NCBI RefSeq assembly: GCF_000757385.1
Contig: NZ_JRHH01000001.1
Location: 124,001-188,000, forward strand
Reading direction: 5' to 3'
Origin: Flavobacterium aquatile LMG 4008 = ATCC 11947
GTDB taxonomy: Bacteria; Bacteroidota; Bacteroidia; Flavobacteriales; Flavobacteriaceae
Length of the DNA stretch: 64,000 nt
The translations under genes were made by a program, and so were the position numbers. Positions 28,281 to 36,939 of the stretch are shown piece by piece. A model generated the notes under the pieces. The model saw only the letters and a program-made list of their open reading frames with translations. It ran no database searches and was not told the DNA's origin. Within the stretch, counting starts at the first letter, position 1, and each line of letters begins with the position of its first letter.

Positions 28281-29246
28281 TTAGTCAGGACTGATTTTTG
28301 TTTTATTTGTTCTATTTATTACAAGGTGTTTGTCGTTTCTATATACAATTTCAGCTTTTTCATATTGTTTTAAGCCTAAAATCTTTCTTAACTCAATAGC
28401 TTGTTCATTTTTTACTTCAATTGATTTTGTTGTTGTAATGGTTAAATTTTCATTATTATCTTTAAAAATGTTTATCTCTTTAAAGTTATCTTCTCTAAAA
28501 ATTTCTAAAATTTGTTTTTCATTTTCTGAAAATAACTCATAGTGATTACAATATTGTTCTAATTTTTTATCTTTAAACAACTTTATGAAAGGTTCTATCA
28601 CTGGTACGTTTATGAAATATTCATTTGAAAGTCTTGTCATTAAAATGTTAAACAAATCATTTTCTCCAAACTGTCTAATGTGCCCTTCTTTATTTAATAT
28701 ATTGAAATAAACTTCATCTTCTTGTTTTGAAATTATTATTGAAGGCCTTTCCTCAAGTATCAGTACAGTAAAAAAAAGAGTAGCAATATTTGATGTGTAT
28801 TTTTCAATCTCATTTGAATGATCATCGTAAAATTTTAGAACACTTTCTATATCTATCAAAGAGTAATCGTATTGAATATTTTCTTTGTTTGTGGCGGATT
28901 TTTCCATAAATGAAATGAATTCCTCATTGTTAAAGCTTGATATAAAATCTTTTACTGGATTTGTGCTGAATATGTATTCTTTTAACTTAATTATAGTATT
29001 TAAGTCAACTTTTAGTTTTCTTAAATCTTTTACAATTAACAACCATATCGCATCAAAAGCATTTAACAAAACCCACTTTCTTTTTTTAGTTTTTCCTGTA
29101 ACACCAATATCGGTACTCTCAATTTCTTCGTAATAGTCTATTACTTTTTCTTCTTTCCAATTATGAAACACTCTTGGAGTTATTTCTAATGCAGATAGAG
29201 GTATTTTTTTCTCTAATAATTTTGGATAAAACTCTAATATATTCAT
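28281..29246 (-). CDS. MerR-like DNA-binding protein of the mobile element
   Basis: The protein is 321 aa. Residues 10-95 read like a MerR-type winged helix (LEITPRVFHNW, then a basic wing and DLRKLKVDLNTIIKLKEYI). The remaining 220 residues are Lys/Asn/Phe-rich and not recognised. A minus-strand TACATTTG box just upstream (29274-29267) fits a promoter. It is divergent from two small genes and lies upstream of the recombinase, so it may control the element's mobility. Assignment to MerR is tentative. Confidence 0.5.
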   Translation of the reverse strand: MNILEFYPKLLEKKIPLSALEITPRVFHNWKEEKVIDYYEEIESTDIGVTGKTKKRKWVLLNAFDAIWLLIVKDLRKLKVDLNTIIKLKEYIFSTNPVKDFISSFNNEEFISFMEKSATNKENIQYDYSLIDIESVLKFYDDHSNEIEKYTSNIATLFFTVLILEERPSIIISKQEDEVYFNILNKEGHIRQFGENDLFNILMTRLSNEYFINVPVIEPFIKLFKDKKLEQYCNHYELFSENEKQILEIFREDNFKEINIFKDNNENLTITTTKSIEVKNEQAIELRKILGLKQYEKAEIVYRNDKHLVINRTNKTKISPD

Positions 29247-29266
29247 TAAATCAATTTTTAATTACA

Positions 29267-29295
29267 CAAATGTAACATAAAAAATACTATCTTTG
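29267..29295. promoter_or_regulatory. Divergent -7 boxes
   Basis: On the plus strand TATCTTTG (29288-29295) matches TAnnTTTG for the zinc-finger gene at 29315. On the minus strand TACATTTG (29274-29267) serves the MerR-like gene at 29246. Confidence 0.5.
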
Positions 29296-29314
29296 ACTAT
29301 TATTTCAAACTATT

Positions 29315-29692
29315 ATGAAAAAACCAACCAAGAAATGCAAAAATCCGGAATGTGAGGAAGCTATTGTAGACTATAAAAGTTCTAAGAAAACGTATTGTAA
29401 TGATCGTTGTAGAAATAGAGCAGGTTATCTAAATCGTGCTGCCGAAAACTATGAATTCGAATTAGTAAAGAAACATACTAAATTGAACTATTTAGCTCTT
29501 AAAAAATGTTACGATAAAAATATACTTGAAATTGATATTAAAACTTTGAAAATCTTAGAATTCAATATAGATTATCTAGCTAATCCAAAGTTATATAAAA
29601 TTAAAGATGAACTTATAAATGTCTTTTATGTAAAAGAAATAGAATTTTACTATTCAAAAAAAGAACAAAAAATAATAATTATAAAAAATTAA
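29315..29692 (+). CDS. Small zinc-ribbon protein
   Basis: The protein is 125 aa. The N-terminus has CKNPEC and YCNDRCRNRAGYLNRA, a treble-clef-like four-cysteine zinc site rich in basic residues. The C-terminal 80 residues are mixed alpha/beta with a Lys-rich end and are not recognised. Such small Zn-ribbon proteins are common cargo of Bacteroidota mobile elements. Two bases separate it from the next gene. Confidence 0.55.
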   Translation: MKKPTKKCKNPECEEAIVDYKSSKKTYCNDRCRNRAGYLNRAAENYEFELVKKHTKLNYLALKKCYDKNILEIDIKTLKILEFNIDYLANPKLYKIKDELINVFYVKEIEFYYSKKEQKIIIIKN

Positions 29693-29694
29693 TT

Positions 29695-29904
29695 ATGAAC
29701 GAAATACAATTAACATCGCATCAAAAGCTATTATCTCCTATGGACAGATGTATTGATTTAGGTCTTGTCGATACAAATCTTACAATTAAACAAAACCGAA
29801 CCAATATTTTCGGATATGTACTAGTTGGTTCTGTTATCACTATAGTAGCAATTTATGTATTAAATTATATTGAAAGTAATAAGCAGAAAAAAGAATCATT
29901 ATAA
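29695..29904 (+). CDS. Small single-pass membrane protein
   Basis: The protein is 69 aa with a polar N-terminus and one hydrophobic segment near residues 39-58 (IFGYVLVGSVITIVAIYVL), then a short charged tail. It is in an operon with the zinc-ribbon gene and is followed by a terminator. Function is unknown. Confidence 0.5.
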   Translation: MNEIQLTSHQKLLSPMDRCIDLGLVDTNLTIKQNRTNIFGYVLVGSVITIVAIYVLNYIESNKQKKESL

Positions 29905-29918
29905 AATATCCATTGTTT

Positions 29919-29969
29919 AATACAAAAAATAGCTATTAGTCTAATAAGGCAAATAGCTTTTTTTGTATT
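29919..29969. terminator. Terminator after the two small genes
   Basis: AATACAAAAAATAGCTATT and AAATAGCTTTTTTTGTATT form a long, nearly perfect stem with a T-rich descending arm, 15 bases after the stop. Confidence 0.7.
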
Positions 29970-30068
29970 AAAATTATAGATACAAGATTTTTTATAGAAA
30001 GCATTTTTTTGAAAATTATCAGTTTTGAAAAACCTATATTAACTGTAAATTTCGATGAATTAAAACCG

Positions 30069-30102
30069 CTAAAAATCAGTGAAAATTGGTTGTCACTGAT
30101 TT
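30069..30102 (-). terminator. Terminator of the AbiE-primase operon
   Basis: AAATCAGTGA (30073-30082) and TCACTGATTT (30093-30102) form a perfect 10-bp stem. Read leftward it is followed by TTTTTA, a normal intrinsic terminator, 15 bases after the stop of the interrupted primase-like gene. Confidence 0.7.
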
Positions 30103-30116
30103 CAATTGATATATTT

Positions 30117-30312
30117 TTATAATTTTAATTCTTGTATCATTTTTTCTAAGTTGAATGACTCTTCTTCAATCCACATTTGATTTTGTATTAAATCATTTAT
30201 TAGAGTTAGTTCTTTTGTTGTGAATAAATTTTTAGATAATCCTGATGTATCTTTTGATAATTCCCAATGACTTTTATGATAATCGATATGTGTTTTAATC
30301 TTTTTATGTGGC
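30117..30312 (-). pseudogene. 3' end of primase-like gene cut off by IS21 element
   Basis: From the edge of the insertion element an open frame of 64 codons runs leftward to TAA at 30117-30119. It encodes a helical tail (ELTLINDLIQNQMWIEEES). It has no start of its own. If the element (30313-32957) is removed, this frame joins in register to the primase-like fragment at 32958-33496, giving 245 codons in total. A terminator follows at once. It is therefore most likely the displaced C-terminus of that gene. Confidence 0.6.
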
Positions 30313-30329
30313 TGGAAAAAACGGTCAAA

Positions 30330-30409
30330 TTGACCACCACTTTCCAGTCTAAATTGACCACCGATTTCGGTGCAAACTGACCACCCAATTCCAGTCCAAA
30401 TTGACCACC
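30330..30409 (+). repeat. Left-end iterons of IS21 element (4 copies)
   Basis: TTGACCACC starts at 30330, 30354 and 30401, with a CTGACCACC variant at 30377, giving a 23-24 bp period. They are probable transposase binding sites. Confidence 0.8.
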
Positions 30410-30493
30410 TAAATTTTAGGGTAAATTAGACATTAAAAACAGTTACTTTTTTTCATGTTGTTAGCCCATACATTCGTACAAAAAATACGGATT

Positions 30494-32042
30494 ATGGCAA
30501 ACAAAGTAACAGACATGAGTAAGATTAGAAAAGTAATTAAATTTCACTGTAGTGGCAAGAGTAAGCTGTTTATTAGCAGCTACTTATCACTTTCAAGAAA
30601 TACGGTAAAGAAATATATTTCTTTATTTGAACTTCTAGGCTTAAGTTTTGAAGCTATTGATGCCAAAACAGATGCTGAACTTGAAGTTTTATTTTCACAA
30701 AATACGGTTGAAACCATAGATCCCAGACTACAAAAGCTTTATGATTTTTTTCCACAGATGGAACGCGAACTCAAGAAAGTTGGTGTTACCGTACAACACA
30801 TGTGGGAGCGATATATTGCTTTACATCCTGATGGTTTTAAGAGTTCCCAATTTAGACATTACTTTAAAATATGGAGTAAACGCGTTAATCCAGTAATGCA
30901 CATGAATCACAAAGCAGGTGATAAAATGTATGTGGATTATGCTGGAAAAACACTTTCTATAGTTGATAAAGATACGAGAGAGATTAAAGAAGTTCAGTTT
31001 TTTGTTGCCATACTAGGCGCAAGTCAACACACGTATGCAGAAGCTTCAATGAGCCAACAGAAAGAAGATTTTGTCACATCGGTAGAGAATGCTATGCGTT
31101 TTTTTTGAAGGCGTTCCAGCGGCAATTGTTCCAGATAATCTAAAGTCAGCCGTAATTAAAAGTAGTCGTTTTGAACCTACAATCAACGAAACCTTAGCTG
31201 ATTTAGCAGAGCATTACGAAACTACCATATTACCTGCAAGAGCTTACAAACCAAGAGATAAATCATTGGCAGAAGGTGCTGTAAAAATTTTATATAGAAG
31301 AATTTATGTGCATCTAAAACAAAAACAATTCTATAGTCTAGAAGAATTAAACCAACAAATATGGGATTTATTAGATGCTCATAATCATAAAAAGCTCACA
31401 GGAAGACCCTATTCTCGTTATGAATTATTTATAGAAGATGAGAAGCAAAAACTACGTCCATTGCCTCAAGAACGCTTTGAAATCAAGTACCAATCCTTTG
31501 CTACGGTAATGCAAAACGGTCATGCATTACTGAGTCAAGACAAGAGTTATTACAGTGTTCCTTATCAATACATAAGAAAAAAGGTAAAACTTTTATACAC
31601 CAAAACCTCGGTTGAAATCTTCTACAAATACAATCGAATCGCTATTCATCCGAGAAATTACAAACCTTATGATTACACGACTATTGCTGAACATTTAGCT
31701 AGCACACATCAGTTTGTGGCTGATTGGAGTGCTAGTCGGTTTATGGATTGGGCAAGTAGTATTGACCAAGCCGTAGCAGATTATATTATCCAAATTATCG
31801 AAAGTAGAAATCATCCCGAACAAGCTTATAAAAGTTGTTTAGGGATATTGAATTTTGAAAAGAAAGTTGGAAAACAACGATTAATCAACGCTTGTAAACG
31901 CGCACTCGATTTTAGAATTTACAGTTTTAAAGCCATCCAAAACATTTTAGAAAACAATTTAGACAACGCTGATAATGAGCAAGAAGAAGAATTTGAATTA
32001 CCAAATCACAACAACATTAGAGGGAAAAACTATTATAAATAA
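30494..32042 (+). pseudogene. istA: IS21 transposase istA, frameshifted at a T8 run
   Basis: The first part runs to 31108 and the second part reads from 31089 in another frame. The break lies at a run of eight T (31099-31106). With seven T the frame would read MRFFEGVPAAIVPDN without interruption, as in intact IstA. The DDE residues are present: Asp in YVDYAGKT (first part), Asp in IVPDNLKS and Glu in SLAEGAVK (second part). I prefer ATG 30494 over ATG 30455 because the relic copy at 39309-39759 has a stop in the longer leader. The frameshift may be inactivating or may be bypassed by slippage. Confidence 0.8.
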
Positions 32043-32059
32043 ATTAAAATCAAACACTT

Positions 32060-32797
32060 ATGAATGAAATCACCACAACCAAAATGAAACAAATGAAGCT
32101 TTATGGAATGCATAACGCTTTTAAAACCGCTATCGAAAGTGGAAAAACAGACCATTACACACTAGACCAATTTATCGCCATGCTCATTGATGCCGAATGG
32201 GATGAGCGTCACAATCGTCGTATTGAAAGAAGCATTAAAAACGCTCGATTCCATTACAAATCTAATATCGAAAACATCAATTTTGATGCTTCACGAAATC
32301 TGGATAGAAACCAAGTTTTACGATTAGCTGCATGCGATTTTGTTGAGAAAAATCAGAATGTTTTAATCACAGGAAGTACGGGAGTAGGTAAAAGTTTTTT
32401 AGGAACCGCATTAGGTTATCAAGCTTGTATTCAGGGATATAAAGTTAGTTATTACAGCACATCTAAGTTGTTTGCTAAACTAAAAATGGCAAAAGCAGAT
32501 GGTTCTTACTTAAGAGAATTAGCCAAAATAGAACGACAAGACGTCATTATATTAGACGATTTTGGTCTTCAAGCATTAGATAGTCAAAACCGAATTACGC
32601 TTTTAGAAATCATCGAAGACAGACACAATAATGGTTCTATAATCGTAACTTCACAAATACCAGTACAAGGTTGGTACGATATAATCGGAGAAAAAACAAT
32701 AGCTGATGCTATTTTAGACCGACTAATACACCAATCTCATCGCATTGAATTACAAGGCGAATCCATGAGAAAGAAAAGAGGAATCAACAAAGAGTAA
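32060..32797 (+). CDS. istB: IS21 helper ATPase IstB
   Basis: The protein is 245 aa. Walker A GSTGVGKS is near residue 112 and Walker B VIILDDFG near 165. This is the normal length and composition for IstB, the AAA+ ATPase that selects targets with IstA. It starts 17 bases after istA and appears intact. Confidence 0.92.
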   Translation: MNEITTTKMKQMKLYGMHNAFKTAIESGKTDHYTLDQFIAMLIDAEWDERHNRRIERSIKNARFHYKSNIENINFDASRNLDRNQVLRLAACDFVEKNQNVLITGSTGVGKSFLGTALGYQACIQGYKVSYYSTSKLFAKLKMAKADGSYLRELAKIERQDVIILDDFGLQALDSQNRITLLEIIEDRHNNGSIIVTSQIPVQGWYDIIGEKTIADAILDRLIHQSHRIELQGESMRKKRGINKE

Positions 32798-32859
32798 TTT
32801 TAGTATATTTGAATCACAAATTAACACAAGAAAAAAAGTAGTTTTTAATGAAAATTGGA

Positions 32860-32939
32860 GGTGGTCATTTTGCTCCGAAATTAGGTGGTCAATTTGAATT
32901 GGAATCAGGTGGTCACTTTAAATTGGAATTGGGTGGTCA
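32860..32939 (-). repeat. Right-end iterons of IS21 element (4 copies)
   Basis: GGTGGTCA starts at 32860, 32884, 32908 and 32932, exactly 24 bp apart. They are the reverse complement of the left-end motif. Confidence 0.8.
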
Positions 32940-32957
32940 ATATCACTGGAATTTGCA

Positions 32958-33496
32958 CCATAACCTATACCTTTAGAATTTTTATTTACAAAAGGAGTCT
33001 TAGGAAATTTGTCTGCTACGATTATTTTTTCAAAACTATCTTTAACATTTGAATATATATAATTTACCAAATTATAACCATCCATTTTTGTTATAAGTCG
33101 ATCAAATATTATCCAAATATGAAATCCTCTTCTACCAGAAAATTCTATTAAATATGGAATATTTTTTGAGTCTAGAAATTCACTTATAGCATCAGAAGTC
33201 TTTTTTACAGATTTTAAATTTTCTTCATTGACTTCATTGGTATCTATCTCAGATTTTACAATATCTAAATCTATACATATCCATTTTATTAGCGCAGTGT
33301 CTACAATATGTAATTCTTGATATGTTAATAAACTTTTTTGGTTTTTTAGCATATCATCAATAGTGACTGGAGTTATTCTTTCTTTAATAAGTTTATAACT
33401 ACCATCTTTTTGTTGTCTCCCATATTTAAGGTCATCAACATAAAATGTTTCAAATAACTTATTTGATAATTCTTTATATAAATTTTCTCTATTCAT
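32958..33496 (-). pseudogene. Archaeo-eukaryotic primase-like gene, 5' part, cut by IS21
   Basis: About 180 codons remain. ICIDLD (D76, D78) fits the metal-binding acidic pair, and FSGRRGFHIWI (H126) fits the SxH region of archaeo-eukaryotic primases, close to the type in TOTE conflict systems. After KGIGYG the frame runs into the insertion element, so later apparent residues are encoded by the IS end. The 3' part is at 30117-30312. It begins four bases after the AbiEii stop, so it was the third gene of that operon. No helicase partner as in TOTE systems is seen. Confidence 0.65.
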
Positions 33497-33500
33497 AAAA

Positions 33501-34496
33501 TTATTCTTTAATCTTATTTTGAAGTTCCTCTAATCTTTCAATCAATTCTTCGAACTCCAATGTCTTTCCATAAATCATAAATTCCTGCATGGCTTGGTAG
33601 TCTTTTTTCCAAAGTTCAGTTACTTCTGCTGGTGGAATGAAATTTATTGTTTGTGGTGTGTGTAAATCATACGAAATTCCTCTTACTGGTGTGTATTTAC
33701 TTCGGTGTTGGGCTAGTGTTTCGAATAGCACTTTATTTTTTATTGCTTCTTTTCCATAATCGTGGTCCATTAGTTTTTCTACATCATAAAGATGTCTTGA
33801 CATTCTGTAATGTCTGATTTTTTCGGTTGGCTTAAGAAATTCTTCATGCAGCAACATTATTTTTTCTAAAAAGGTTTTTGTTGGTACCACTACAATTACT
33901 TCAAATGGTTGAATTGTAAAAGCTTGTTCCGGATATATTTGGCCAATGATTGATTGAATTTCTTTTTGTTCGTTTGGCTCTAGCAAAGCTCTTGCTCCTA
34001 ATTCAATGATAACTCTTTGCGGAATGTATTCTCCTGCTTCAACTATTGAGTTGTATTCTAATTCTATACGATGCGGATCACTGGTATCATCTATTTCATC
34101 ATCAAAGATTAAATTATAAATTTCTTTATTTACTCCCAGCTTTTCTAGTTCTGAAATCAATTCCTCTTTAAATTCTCCGACTATAAAATTACCTGAAGCT
34201 TTACGAAGTTTTTTTATTTGTGTTTTTGATAACTCGCCTTCAAATCCTAACATCGTTCTATCAATTGATAAGTCAATATCTTCTGAGAAACGTTCTATTA
34301 AGTTATAGGCTTTGCTTAGTGATGTGCCGCCTTTAAAAACTAAATGTTGTGCAAATTTTGATGAAAATATTGCTTTTAACGTAATGGTTACCCACCAATC
34401 TTTTTCTATTGCATCGGTTGGAAGTCCTGTTTGACTATTGACTTGATTTAGTATTTCAAGCCGTCTCTTTTCGGATAGTTTAAGCCACTCGTTCAT
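33501..34496 (-). CDS. abiEii: AbiEii-type nucleotidyltransferase toxin
   Basis: The protein is 331 aa. The nucleotidyltransferase core shows FKGGTSLSKAY (GGTSL at 56-60) and SEDIDLSID (D73, D75), the metal-binding pair. Length and motifs match the AbiEii/AbiGii family. These toxins add nucleotides to tRNA or act in a similar way, and arrest growth on phage infection. The antitoxin gene ends one base upstream. The enzyme appears intact. Confidence 0.88.
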   Translation of the reverse strand: MNEWLKLSEKRRLEILNQVNSQTGLPTDAIEKDWWVTITLKAIFSSKFAQHLVFKGGTSLSKAYNLIERFSEDIDLSIDRTMLGFEGELSKTQIKKLRKASGNFIVGEFKEELISELEKLGVNKEIYNLIFDDEIDDTSDPHRIELEYNSIVEAGEYIPQRVIIELGARALLEPNEQKEIQSIIGQIYPEQAFTIQPFEVIVVVPTKTFLEKIMLLHEEFLKPTEKIRHYRMSRHLYDVEKLMDHDYGKEAIKNKVLFETLAQHRSKYTPVRGISYDLHTPQTINFIPPAEVTELWKKDYQAMQEFMIYGKTLEFEELIERLEELQNKIKE

Positions 34497-34497
34497 A

Positions 34498-35106
34498 TTA
34501 GTCTTTGTTTATTAATTCAAGGATTGTATTTCTAATCCATGTTGGTGCTGCAACACTATCTTCTTTTATGCTTTCAATGGACATTTGGTGCAATACTTTT
34601 TTAATTTTTTGTTTAGCATTTTCATCTACATTGTCTTTACCTAACTCTTTTAATCCTTGAATTACAATGTTGAGTTTTTTATCTTTAATGGTCAGGTTTT
34701 TGGGAGTAGTTTTTTTGAATGTGATGGTTCTTTTACCTACTTTAATTTTTCTTGGTGCTCCATCAGTCAAATAGATTACATTCATAGGTACTTGTGTTGA
34801 TAAGCCAAGTTGTTGTAGCGCTTGTACACCTGTAGAAATTATTCTTGCTTTATCTCTTTTTGCTATGGCTACTGCAATTTCTTCGGTTGAAGGAAATAGG
34901 ATTCCAAGGATTTTATCCTTTTTGGGATATAGATAAATACCGTGTGCTAATCGGATTAAAACTTCTTTTTTTTCTAAACGCAAGAGTACCTTTTTTACAT
35001 TTTCGGCAGTACCGAACTCTATAAAATCGGCTATAAATAGAATGCTTCCTTTTTTTAAAGATTTTATTTTTTCTTCTATTTGATTGTGAATAGATTGTGG
35101 TTTCAT
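34498..35106 (-). CDS. abiEi: AbiEi-like antitoxin (DUF6088 type)
   Basis: The protein is 202 aa. An N-terminal winged helix (residues 15-65; LFIADFIEFGTAENVKKVL) fits a DNA-binding domain, followed by a segment typical of AbiEi/DUF6088 proteins (LAHGIYLYP, STGVQALQQLG, VIYLTDGAPRKI). AbiEi proteins are type IV antitoxins that also repress their own promoter. The inverted repeat just upstream of its start is the expected operator. Confidence 0.83.
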   Translation of the reverse strand: MKPQSIHNQIEEKIKSLKKGSILFIADFIEFGTAENVKKVLLRLEKKEVLIRLAHGIYLYPKKDKILGILFPSTEEIAVAIAKRDKARIISTGVQALQQLGLSTQVPMNVIYLTDGAPRKIKVGKRTITFKKTTPKNLTIKDKKLNIVIQGLKELGKDNVDENAKQKIKKVLHQMSIESIKEDSVAAPTWIRNTILELINKD

Positions 35107-35118
35107 TTTAACGTTATG

Positions 35119-35151
35119 TTTGTCCCAAATTTAGTAAAAAAATGGGACAAA
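35119..35151 (-). promoter_or_regulatory. Inverted-repeat operator and promoter of abiE operon
   Basis: TTTGTCCCA (35119-35127) and TGGGACAAA (35143-35151) are perfect 9-bp inverted repeats. On the minus strand TAAATTTG (35133-35126) matches the -7 consensus and overlaps one arm. The start codon lies 12 bases below. AbiEi is known to bind inverted repeats in its own promoter. Confidence 0.6.
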
Positions 35152-35244
35152 AAACATTTAGTATAACTTTTTTTAATTCTTCAATATTTCATATTGCGAT
35201 ATGCAATTATAGTTATGTTATCAGGATTAAGCTAAAGTTGAGAA

Positions 35245-36939
35245 CTATTTTTCAAGGTGAATTCTCCATTCTTCAGGTAGTATTTCATTCTTGTAATAAC
35301 TATGAGCTAAATAACGTAAAAACGATAATCCCGCTTTATCTGTTCTATAATCTCTTTTAATAATTACTTTCTTTGCTACTAGCTCTTTAAACTCTTCAAA
35401 ATCGTTAAAGAATTTATCAATATAGTCTACATGATATTCCTGATGTAGATGTCTTTCAAATAATAATTGTTCAACATCATACTCATCAAAATCTATTGAT
35501 GGTATTTGGAGACTTGATTTTTCATGCAAAAACTTGTGAACATCTTCATACACCTCTTTAGCATTGAAAATCACAAGTAATTCCAATAGTACAGGAAGAA
35601 GCATTGAAGAAGTATCATAATACTCTTCAGGTTTTTCACCAGTTGCAAAAGCTTCTGAAACTGCTGACACATTACTATATAACTCAGGTAGTAAATCATG
35701 TTTAATTTTTGAAATCAAAATATTATTTACAGTTTCAAAAATATATGAAGTTATAAAATTTACATCTTTCTGACGCAAGTACTTTTTATCTGAAAAAAAG
35801 ACAAAAAGTTGCATGATAGGAATAGAATTATTGTCTAATATCGGTCGATAAAATCCATTATTATTTTGAATAAGCTCAATTATTAAGTCTTTTTGTTTAT
35901 TTCTTAAATTACGGATATTTGTGTCATCTGTATTTCGCTTAGAAAAGTGTTCTCGTAATCGACAGTAATAGATTATATCATCTAAATAATCAAAGCATCT
36001 TAAAGGATAACCAATTCTTTCAAAAAACGCACTGTTTTCTGAGAAAAGTCCGTACTGAGATTTAGCAACATTAAATGTTTTACTGAAATAGGCATTGAAG
36101 ATGTCATACTGAGTTTTTGTTAATTTATTGTACTCACGCAAAATTGGAATTTTCTTGTCAAGTTTGTTTTTGAGAATCCATGACCATGTGTAAAGTGTAA
36201 GATATTTTGAGCACTCTTTAGCTGCTATGAGATTATTGTTTTCAATACTATAATGAAAAATTATAGATTCTAATATATTTAATGTTGCAAACAGTTTCGT
36301 GAATGCGCGACCTTTTATTGTATCTATTTTAGCAAATTGCAAATTGACTAATTGTTTAAAATCAGTATAATTGTTATCAGGCGTATCTAAAAATGCCAGC
36401 GTTTTTTTAAACAATCGATTGCTATCACTGTCGGATAACAAATATTCACTGAATAAGTACTTTGAAAAAAGATCAGTGAGGTAGTATATGTCCCATCTTT
36501 CAAATTCACCATCTGTAAATTCTTTACTAATAAAGCCTTCAAAAGTTGGTCGAATATTTGTTTTTAGAATCCCATTATGAACCAAAACAATTTTTATAGG
36601 TAATTGATTGAATTCTGGAATAGATGTATCATTAAATGCAGTGTCTTTCGCTTCAATAATTGATTCTCTTATCCCATCCGTTGAAGAATAATTTTTATCA
36701 GTAATATCCTTATCTCCATATCCCTTTAATTCAAAATACCAGCGAAATTTTTCTCCATGTTTATTTTTTCCAATGGCAATTATGTCTTTGCCATATTGAG
36801 ACTGCCCTTTGGATTCTTTTGCTGTTTGTACAATTCTGAATCCCATTGAATTGAGCAAAATTGGGAAAAGATAATCCAATTCCTTATCTTCCTTTAGTGA
36901 ACCTAAATATTCCTGGACAATTATATTATTGCTGCTCAT
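35245..36939 (-). CDS. PD-(D/E)xK nuclease-domain protein, second gene of a two-gene operon
   Basis: The protein is 564 aa. The N-terminal 150 residues hold GKDIIAIGK (D52) and WYFELKGYG (E70, K72), the core of a PD-(D/E)xK (Mrr-like) endonuclease fold. The remaining 400 residues are helical and not recognised. It starts 14 bases inside the upstream gene, so the two are translationally coupled. Its place in a defence island suggests an anti-phage nuclease. No methyltransferase is nearby, so it is not an ordinary restriction-modification system. Confidence 0.6.
   Translation of the reverse strand: MSSNNIIVQEYLGSLKEDKELDYLFPILLNSMGFRIVQTAKESKGQSQYGKDIIAIGKNKHGEKFRWYFELKGYGDKDITDKNYSSTDGIRESIIEAKDTAFNDTSIPEFNQLPIKIVLVHNGILKTNIRPTFEGFISKEFTDGEFERWDIYYLTDLFSKYLFSEYLLSDSDSNRLFKKTLAFLDTPDNNYTDFKQLVNLQFAKIDTIKGRAFTKLFATLNILESIIFHYSIENNNLIAAKECSKYLTLYTWSWILKNKLDKKIPILREYNKLTKTQYDIFNAYFSKTFNVAKSQYGLFSENSAFFERIGYPLRCFDYLDDIIYYCRLREHFSKRNTDDTNIRNLRNKQKDLIIELIQNNNGFYRPILDNNSIPIMQLFVFFSDKKYLRQKDVNFITSYIFETVNNILISKIKHDLLPELYSNVSAVSEAFATGEKPEEYYDTSSMLLPVLLELLVIFNAKEVYEDVHKFLHEKSSLQIPSIDFDEYDVEQLLFERHLHQEYHVDYIDKFFNDFEEFKELVAKKVIIKRDYRTDKAGLSFLRYLAHSYYKNEILPEEWRIHLEK

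Larger units (their letters stand above)
30313..32957 (+). mobile_element. IS21-family insertion sequence (istA/istB)
   Basis: The element is about 2.65 kb, with ends 5'-TGGAAAAAACGG... and, read inward from the right, 5'-TGCAAATTCCAG.... Both ends reach ATTGACCACC at the same distance (26 nt). Four 24-bp-spaced iterons lie inside each end. It carries istA and istB in the usual order. I see no matching target duplication, so the outer limits are uncertain by a few bases or one flank has been altered. It interrupts a primase-like gene. Confidence 0.85.

Noticed and set aside
30206..30388. 60-aa open frame on the minus strand crossing the IS edge
   Set aside because: It starts within the IS end and runs in a different frame from the interrupted primase-like gene; it is a chance frame.
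30330..32939. Regularly spaced 24-bp repeats that might suggest a CRISPR array
   Set aside because: Repeat units are short, lie at both ends of an IS in opposite orientation, have no unique spacers of constant length, and no cas genes are present.
32958..35106. Complete TOTE conflict system
   Set aside because: Only a primase-like domain is present; the helicase and endonuclease parts of TOTE systems are absent and the gene is broken.
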